Source: Bostrychus sinensis | Taxonomy: Eukaryota > Chordata > Actinopteri > Gobiiformes > Eleotridae | DNA: 64,000 bases | Direction: 5' to 3' | NCBI GenBank assembly: GCA_020698575.1 | Contig: CM036252.1 | Coordinates: 6,412,178 to 6,476,177 of the forward strand | Shown: positions 56,691 to 64,000 of the stretch, piece after piece | How positions within the stretch are numbered: the first letter of the stretch is position 1 | How the letters are laid out: each line of letters begins with the position of its first letter | Translations under genes and position numbers: made by a program | Notes under the pieces: model-generated | What the model saw: the letters and a program-made list of their open reading frames with translations, nothing else | What the model was told of the DNA's origin: nothing | The model's database searches: none

Positions 56691-59600
56691 AGTCCTAGTT
56701 TAGACCCAGTTTAGTCTTGGTTTAGACCTAGCTTAGTCCTGGTTTGGTCCCAGTTTAGTCCTGGTCTAGACCTGGTTAAGCACTGGTTTAGACCTAGTTT
56801 AGACCTGGTTTAGTCCTGGTTTAGACCTGGTTTAGTCCTGGTTTAGCCCTGGTTTAGACCTGGTTTAGTCCTTGTTTAGTTCTGGTTTACTCCTGGTTTA
56901 GACCTGGTTTAGACCTGGTTTAGACCTGGTTTAGCCCTGGTTTAGCCCTGGTTTAGACCTGGTTTAACCCTGGTTTAGCCCTTGTTTAGTCCTGGTTCAG
57001 CCCTGGTTTAGACCTGGTTTAGACCTGGTTTAGTCCTGGTTTAGACCTGGTTTAGCCCTGGTTTAGCCCTGGTTTAGACCTGGTTTAACCCTGGTTTAGC
57101 CCTTGTTTAGTCCTGGTTCAGCCCTGGTTTAGACCTGGTTTAGACCTGGTTTAGTCCTGGTTTAGACCTGGTTTAGCCCTGGTTTAGCCCTTGTTTAGAC
57201 CTGGTTTAGCACTGGTTTAGACCTGGTTTAGCACTGGTTTAGACCTGGTTTAGACCTGGTTTAATCCTGGTTTAGCCCTGGTTTAACCCTGGTTTAGCCC
57301 TTGTTTAGACCTGGTTTAGCACTGGTTTAGACCTGGTTTAGACCTGGTTTAGCCCTTGTTTAGACCTGGTTTAGCACTGGTTTAGACCTGGTTTAGCTCT
57401 TGTTTAGACCTGGTTTAGACCTGGTTTAAACCTGGTTTAGTCATGGTTTAGTCCTGGTTTAGACCTGGTTTAGCCCTTGTTTAGACCTGCTTTAGACCTG
57501 GTTTAGTCCTGGTTTAGCCCTGGTTTAACCCTGGTTTAGCCCTTGTTTAGACCTGGTTTAGACCTGGTTTAGCCCTGGTTTAAATCTGGTTTAGCCCTGG
57601 TTTAGCCCTTGTTTAGACCTGGTTTAGACCTGGTTTAGCCCTGGTTTAAATCTGGTTTAGCCCTGGTTTAGTCCTGGTTTAGACCTGGTTTAGACCTGGT
57701 TTAGCCCTTGTTTAGACCTGGTTTAGCCCTGGTTTAGCCCTGGTTTAGACCTGGTTTAGCCCTGGTTTAGTCCTGGTTTAGACCTGGTTTAGTCCTGGTT
57801 TAGACCTGGTTTAGCCCTGGTTTGGTCCTGGTTTAGACCTGGTTTAGACCTGGTTTAGTACTGGTTTAGACCTGGTTTAGACCTGGTTTAGCCCTGGTTT
57901 AGCACTGGTTTAGACCTGGTTTAGACCTGGTTTAGCCCTTGTTTAGACCTGGTTTAGCCCTGGTTTAGTCCTGGTTTAGACCTGGTTTAGACCTGGTTTA
58001 GCCCTTGTTTAGACCTGGTTTAGACCTGGTTTAGCCCTTGTTTAGACCTGGTTTAGCCCTGGTTTAGTCCTGGTTTAGACCTGGTTTAGACCTGGTTTAG
58101 TCCTGGTTTAGACCTGGTTTAGACCTGGTTTAGCCCTTGTTTAGACCTGGTTTAGCACTGGTTTAGACCTGGTTTAGACCTGGTTTAGCCCTGGTTTAGC
58201 CCTGGTTTAGCCCTGGTTTAAACCTGGTTTAGCCCTGGTTTAGTCCTGGTTTAGACCTGGTTTAGCCCTGGTTTAGACCTGGTTAAGACCTGGTTTAGTC
58301 CTGGTTTAGACCTGGTTTAGACCTGGTTTAGTCCTGGTTTAGCCCTGGTTTAGTCCTGGTTTAGACCTGGTTTAGACCTGGTTTAGACCTGGTTTAGTCC
58401 TGGTTTAGACCTGGTTTAGACCTGGTTTAGACCTGGTTTAGTCCTGGTTTAGTCCTGGTTTAGTCCTGGTTTAGACCTGGTTTAGCCCTGGTTTAGACCT
58501 GGTTTAGACCTGGTTTAGTCCTGGTTTAGACCTGGTTTAGACCTGGTTTAGTCCTGGTTTAGCCCTGGTTTAGTCCTGGTTTAGACCTGGTTTAGACCTG
58601 GTTTAGTCCTGGTTTAGTCCTGGTTTAGACCTGGTTTAGTCCTGGTTTAGACCTGGTTTAGACCTGGTTTAGTCCTGGTTTAGCCCTGGTTTAGTCCTGG
58701 TTTAGACCTGGTTTAGACCTGGTTTAGTCCTGGTTTAGTCCTGGTTTAGACCTGGTTTAGACCTGGTTTAGCCCTGGTTTAGTCCTGGTTTAGACCTGGT
58801 TTAGTCCTGGTTTAGTCCTGGTTTAGACCTGGTTTAGCCCTTGTTTAGACCTGGTTTAGACCTGGTTTAGTCCTGGTTTAGACCTGGTTTAGACCTGGTT
58901 TAGCCCTTGTTTAGACCTGGTTTAGCACTGGTTTAGACCTGGTTTAGACCTGGTTTAGCCCTGGTTTAGCCCTGGTTTAGCCCTGGTTTAAACCTGGTTT
59001 AGCCCTGGTTAAGTCCTGGTTTAGACCTGGTTTAGACCTGGTTTAGTCCTGGTTTAGCCCTGGTTTAGATCTGGTTTAGCCCTGGTTTAGCCCTGGTTTA
59101 GACCTGGTTTAGTCCTGGTTTAGTCCTGGTTTAGCCCTGGTTTAGTCCTGGTTTAGACCTGGTTTAGACCTGGTTTAGTCCTGGTTTAGTCCTGGTTTAG
59201 ACCTGGTTTAGTCCTGGTTTAGACCTGGTTTAGCCCTGGTTTAGACCTGGTTTAGACCTGGTTTAGTCCTGGTTTAGACCTGGTTTAGTCCTGGTTTAGC
59301 CCTGGTTTAGTCCTGGTTTAGTCCTGGTTTAGTCCTGGTTTAGTCCTGGTTTAGCCCTGGTTTAGTCCTGGTTTAGACCTGGTTTAGACCAGGTTTAGTT
59401 CAGGTTTAGCCCTGGTTTAGACCTGGTTTAGTCCTGGTTTAGTCCTGGTTTAGACCTGGTTTAGTCCTGGTTTAGTCCTGGTTTAGACCTGGTTTAGACC
59501 TGGTTTAGTCCTGGTTTAGTCCTGGTTTAGACCTGGTTTAGTCCTGGTTTAGACCTGGTTTAGTCCTGGTTTAGACCTGGTTTAGCCCTGGTTTAGTCCT

Positions 59601-62600
59601 GGTTTAGTCCTGGTTTAGCCCTGGTTTAGTCCTGGTTTAGACCTGGTTTAGACCAGGTTTAGTTCAGGTTTAGCCCTGGTTTAGACCTGGTTTAGTCCTG
59701 GTTTAGTCCTGGTTTAGTCCTGGTTTAGCCCTGGTTTAGTCCTGGTTTAGTCCTGGTTTAGCCCTGGTTTAGTCCTGGTTTAGACCTGGTTTAGACCAGG
59801 TTTAGTTCAGGTTTAGGCCTGGTTTAGACCTGGTTTAGTCCTGGTTTAGTCCTGGTTTAGTCCTGGTTTAGTCCTGGTTTAGACCTGGTTTAGTCCTGGT
59901 TTAGACCTGGTTTAGCCCTGGTTTAGTCCTGGTTTAGTCCTGGTTTAGCCCTGGTTTAGTCCTGGTTTAGACCTGGTTTAGACCAGGTTTAGTTCAGGTT
60001 TAGCCCTGGTTTAGACCTGGTTTAGTCCTGGTTTAGTCCTGGTTTAGTCCTGGTTTAGCCCTGGTTTAGTCCTGGTTTAGTCCTGGTTTAGCCCTGGTTT
60101 AGTCCTGGTTTAGACCTGGTTTAGACCAGGTTTAGTTCAGGTTTAGCCCTGGTTTAGACCTGGTTTAGTCCTGGTTTAGTCCTGGTTTAGTCCTGGTTTA
60201 GTCCTGGTTTAGACCTGGTTTAGTCCTGGTTTAGACCTGGTTTAGCCCTGGTTTAGTCCTGGTTTAGTCCTGGTTTAGCCCTGGTTTAGTCCTGGTTTAG
60301 ACCTGGTTTAGACCAGGTTTAGTTCAGGTTTAGCCCTGGTTTAGACCTGGTTTAGTCCTGGTTTAGTCCTGGTTTAGTCCTGGTTTAGCCCTGGTTTAGT
60401 CCTGGTTTAGTCCTGGTTTAGCCCTGGTTTAGTCCTGGTTTAGACCTGGTTTAGACCAGGTTTAGTTCAGGTTTAGCCCTGGTTTAGACCTGGTTTAGTC
60501 CTGGTTTAGTCCTGGTTTAGTCCTGGTTTAGACCTGGTTTAGTCCTGGTTTAGACCTGGTTTAGCCCTGGTTTAGTCCTGGTTTAGTCCTGGTTTAGCCC
60601 TGGTTTAGTCCTGGTTTAGATTTGGTTTAGACCAGGTTTAGTTCAGGTTTAGCCCTGGTTTAGACCTGGTTTAGTCCTGGTTTAGTCCTGGTTTAGTCCT
60701 GGTTTAGCCCTGGTTTAGTCCTGGTTTAGTCCTGGTTTAGCCCTGGTTTAGTCCTGGTTTAGACCTGGTTTAGACCAGGTTTAGTTCAGGTTTAGCCCTG
60801 GTTTAGACCTGGTTTAGTCCTGGTTTAGTCCTGGTTTAGTCCTGGTTTAGCCCTGGTTTAGTCCTGGTTTAGTCCTGGTTTAGTCCTGGTTTAGACCTGG
60901 TTTAGACCAGGTTTAGTTCAGGTTTAGCCCTGGTTTAGACCTGGTTTAGTCCTGGTTTAGTCCTGGTTTAGCCCTGGTTTAGTCCTGGTTTAGACCTGGT
61001 TTAGTCCTGGTTTAGTCCTGGTTTAGTCCTGGTTTAGTCCTGGTTTAGACCAGGTTTAGACCTGGTTTAGTCCTGGTTTAGTCCTGGTTTAGTCCTGGTT
61101 TAGCCCTGGTTTAGTCCTGGTTTAGACCTGGTTTAGACCAGGTTTAGTTCAGGTTTAGCCCTGGTTTAGACCTGGTTTAGTCCTGGTTTAGTCCTGGTTT
61201 AGTCCTGGTTTAGCCCTGGTTTAGTCCTGGTTTAGTCCTGGTTTAGCCCTGGTTTAGTCCTGGTTTAGACCTGGTTTAGACCAGGTTTAGTTCAGGTTTA
61301 GCCCTGGTTTAGACCTGGTTTAGTCCTGGTTTAGTCCTGGTTTAGTCCTGGTTTAGACCTGGTTTAGTCCTGGTTTAGACCTGGTTTAGACCAGGTTTAG
61401 TTCAGGTTTAGCCCTGGTTTAGACCTGGTTTAGTCCTGGTTTAGCCCTGGTTTAACCCTGGTTTAGCCCTTGTTTAGACCTGGTTTAGACCTGGTTTAGC
61501 CCTGGTTTAAATCTGGTTTAGCCCTGGTTTAGCCCTTGTTTAGACCTGGTTTAGACCTGGTTTAGCCCTGGTTTAAATCTGGTTTAGCCCTGGTTTAGTC
61601 CTGGTTTAGACCTGGTTTAGACCTGGTTTAGCCCTTGTTTAGACCTGGTTTAGCCCTGGTTTAGCCCTGGTTTAGACCTGGTTTAGCCCTGGTTTAGTCC
61701 TGGTTTAGACCTGGTTTAGTCCTGGTTTAGACCTGGTTTAGCCCTGGTTTGGTCCTGGTTTAGACCTGGTTTAGACCTGGTTTAGCACTGGTTTAGACCT
61801 GGTTTAGACCTGGTTTAGCCCTGGTTTAGCACTGGTTTAGACCTGGTTTAGACCTGGTTTAGCCCTTGTTTAGACCTGGTTTAGCCCTGGTTTAGTCCTG
61901 GTTTAGACCTGGTTTAGACCTGGTTTAGCCCTTGTTTAGACCTGGTTTAGACCTGGTTTAGCCCTTGTTTAGACCTGGTTTAGCCCTGGTTTAGTCCTGG
62001 TTTAGACCTGGTTTAGACCTGGTTTAGTCCTGGTTTAGACCTGGTTTAGACCTGGTTTAGCCCTTGTTTAGACCTGGTTTAGCACTGGTTTAGACCTGGT
62101 TTAGACCTGGTTTAGCCCTGGTTTAGCCCTGGTTTAGCCCTGGTTTAAACCTGGTTTAGCCCTGGTTTAGTCCTGGTTTAGACCTGGTTTAGCCCTGGTT
62201 TAGACCTGGTTAAGACCTGGTTTAGTCCTGGTTTAGACCTGGTTTAGACCTGGTTTAGTCCTGGTTTAGCCCTGGTTTAGTCCTGGTTTAGACCTGGTTT
62301 AGACCTGGTTTAGACCTGGTTTAGTCCTGGTTTAGACCTGGTTTAGACCTGGTTTAGACCTGGTTTAGTCCTGGTTTAGTCCTGGTTTAGACCTGGTTTA
62401 GTCCTGGTTTAGACCTGGTTTAGCCCTGGTTTAGACCTGGTTTAGACCTGGTTTAGTCCTGGTTTAGACCTGGTTTAGACCTGGTTTAGTCCTGGTTTAG
62501 CCCTGGTTTAGTCCTGGTTTAGACCTGGTTTAGACCTGGTTTAGTCCTGGTTTAGTCCTGGTTTAGACCTGGTTTAGTCCTGGTTTAGACCTGGTTTAGA

Positions 62601-64000
62601 CCTGGTTTAGTCCTGGTTTAGCCCTGGTTTAGTCCTGGTTTAGACCTGGTTTAGACCTGGTTTAGTCCTGGTTTAGTCCTGGTTTAGACCTGGTTTAGAC
62701 CTGGTTTAGCCCTGGTTTAGTCCTGGTTTAGACCTGGTTTAGTCCTGGTTTAGTCCTGGTTTAGACCTGGTTTAGCCCTTGTTTAGACCTGGTTTAGACC
62801 TGGTTTAGTCCTGGTTTAGACCTGGTTTAGACCTGGTTTAGCCCTTGTTTAGACCTGGTTTAGCACTGGTTTAGACCTGGTTTAGACCTGGTTTAGCCCT
62901 GGTTTAGCCCTGGTTTAGCCCTGGTTTAAACCTGGTTTAGCCCTGGTTAAGTCCTGGTTTAGACCTGGTTTAGACCTGGTTTAGTCCTGGTTTAGCCCTG
63001 GTTTAGATCTGGTTTAGCCCTGGTTTAGCCCTGGTTTAGACCTGGTTTAGTCCTGGTTTAGTCCTGGTTTAGCCCTGGTTTAGTCCTGGTTTAGACCTGG
63101 TTTAGACCTGGTTTAGTCCTGGTTTAGTCCTGGTTTAGACCTGGTTTAGTCCTGGTTTAGACCTGGTTTAGCCCTGGTTTAGACCTGGTTTAGACCTGGT
63201 TTAGTCCTGGTTTAGACCTGGTTTAGTCCTGGTTTAGCCCTGGTTTAGTCCTGGTTTAGTCCTGGTTTAGTCCTGGTTTAGTCCTGGTTTAGCCCTGGTT
63301 TAGTCCTGGTTTAGACCTGGTTTAGACCAGGTTTAGTTCAGGTTTAGCCCTGGTTTAGACCTGGTTTAGTCCTGGTTTAGTCCTGGTTTAGACCTGGTTT
63401 AGTCCTGGTTTAGTCCTGGTTTAGACCTGGTTTAGACCTGGTTTAGTCCTGGTTTAGTCCTGGTTTAGACCTGGTTTAGTCCTGGTTTAGACCTGGTTTA
63501 GTCCTGGTTTAGACCTGGTTTAGCCCTGGTTTAGTCCTGGTTTAGTCCTGGTTTAGCCCTGGTTTAGTCCTGGTTTAGACCTGGTTTAGACCAGGTTTAG
63601 TTCAGGTTTAGCCCTGGTTTAGACCTGGTTTAGTCCTGGTTTAGTCCTGGTTTAGTCCTGGTTTAGCCCTGGTTTAGTCCTGGTTTAGTCCTGGTTTAGC
63701 CCTGGTTTAGTCCTGGTTTAGACCTGGTTTAGACCAGGTTTAGTTCAGGTTTAGCCCTGGTTTAGACCTGGTTTAGTCCTGGTTTAGTCCTGGTTTAGTC
63801 CTGGTTTAGTCCTGGTTTAGACCTGGTTTAGTCCTGGTTTAGACCTGGTTTAGCCCTGGTTTAGTCCTGGTTTAGTCCTGGTTTAGCCCTGGTTTAGTCC
63901 TGGTTTAGACCTGGTTTAGACCAGGTTTAGTTCAGGTTTAGCCCTGGTTTAGACCTGGTTTAGTCCTGGTTTAGTCCTGGTTTAGTCCTGGTTTAGCCCT
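56690..64000. repeat. 11-bp satellite, TGGTTTAG orientation, upstream of gene II, runs off the window
   Basis: At least 660 units. Left part: a 121-bp period with GGTTCAG markers (56994 and 57115). Middle: the GACCAGGTTTAGTTCAGG marker repeats often from 59387 on. The stretch beginning near 57.5 kb is repeated from near 61.45 kb to the window end, offset 3,927-3,938 bases. No coding content. Confidence 0.97.

Overview
The window looks like teleost fish genomic DNA. The only recognisable genes are split into exons with GT/AG borders. They encode scavenger receptor cysteine-rich (SRCR) domains plus an Ig-like domain, an architecture familiar from fish DMBT1/CD163-like receptors. The surroundings carry fish-type repeats: an L2-like LINE 3' end with a TTA-type tail, tRNA-derived SINE sequence and TIR-bearing MITEs. 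All genes lie on the minus strand. No prokaryotic feature was seen. About half of the window is made of 11-bp tandem repeats.

Layout. (i) 1-5062 is the 5' part of gene I: a 40-unit 57-bp minisatellite, an SRCR exon (2294-2584), a 30-nt microexon (3330-3359) and a CTAAACC-oriented 11-bp array. (ii) About 5063-20932 is an indel-rich second version of the gene body and its 3' flank: 11-bp array, TE-rich flank, broken Ig exon, five broken SRCR exons and the minisatellite again. Its minisatellite repeats the unit order of 1-2293, so this block is either an uncorrected assembly duplicate or a very young tandem copy. (iii) 20933-23542 holds an L2-like LINE end, MITEs and a SINE. (iv) 23543-36213 is a 12.7-kb TGGTTTAG-oriented 11-bp array. 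(v) 36214-56690 is gene II and its 3' flank, apparently intact. (vi) 56690-64000 is another TGGTTTAG array that runs off the window.

Gene II can be assembled from splice signals. Exon 1 (signal peptide, 56434-56479), the microexon (49106-49135), SRCR1 (48132-48422), SRCR2 (46222-46515), SRCR3 (45075-45371), SRCR4 (43458-43751), SRCR5 (42241-42537) and Ig (41088-41495) are all joined by phase-1 introns. A less certain last exon (38706-38848) would end in a hydrophobic tail. With that exon the sum is 2,100 nt, an unbroken 699-residue membrane or GPI-like surface receptor. SRCR2 and SRCR4 are almost identical, and SRCR3 resembles SRCR5, so a two-domain module was duplicated.

The most unusual signal is that two unrelated minisatellites start exactly at 5' splice sites and copy the splice donor in every unit. 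They are a 57-bp unit after SRCR1 and a 30-bp unit after SRCR2 and SRCR4. Both unit lengths are multiples of three, so shifting to a downstream donor would add 19- or 10-residue modules in frame until a variant unit breaks the frame. A second unusual signal is that the signal-peptide exon sits between oppositely oriented 11-bp arrays of 6.7 kb and more than 7.3 kb, with a near-palindromic switch point at 56133.
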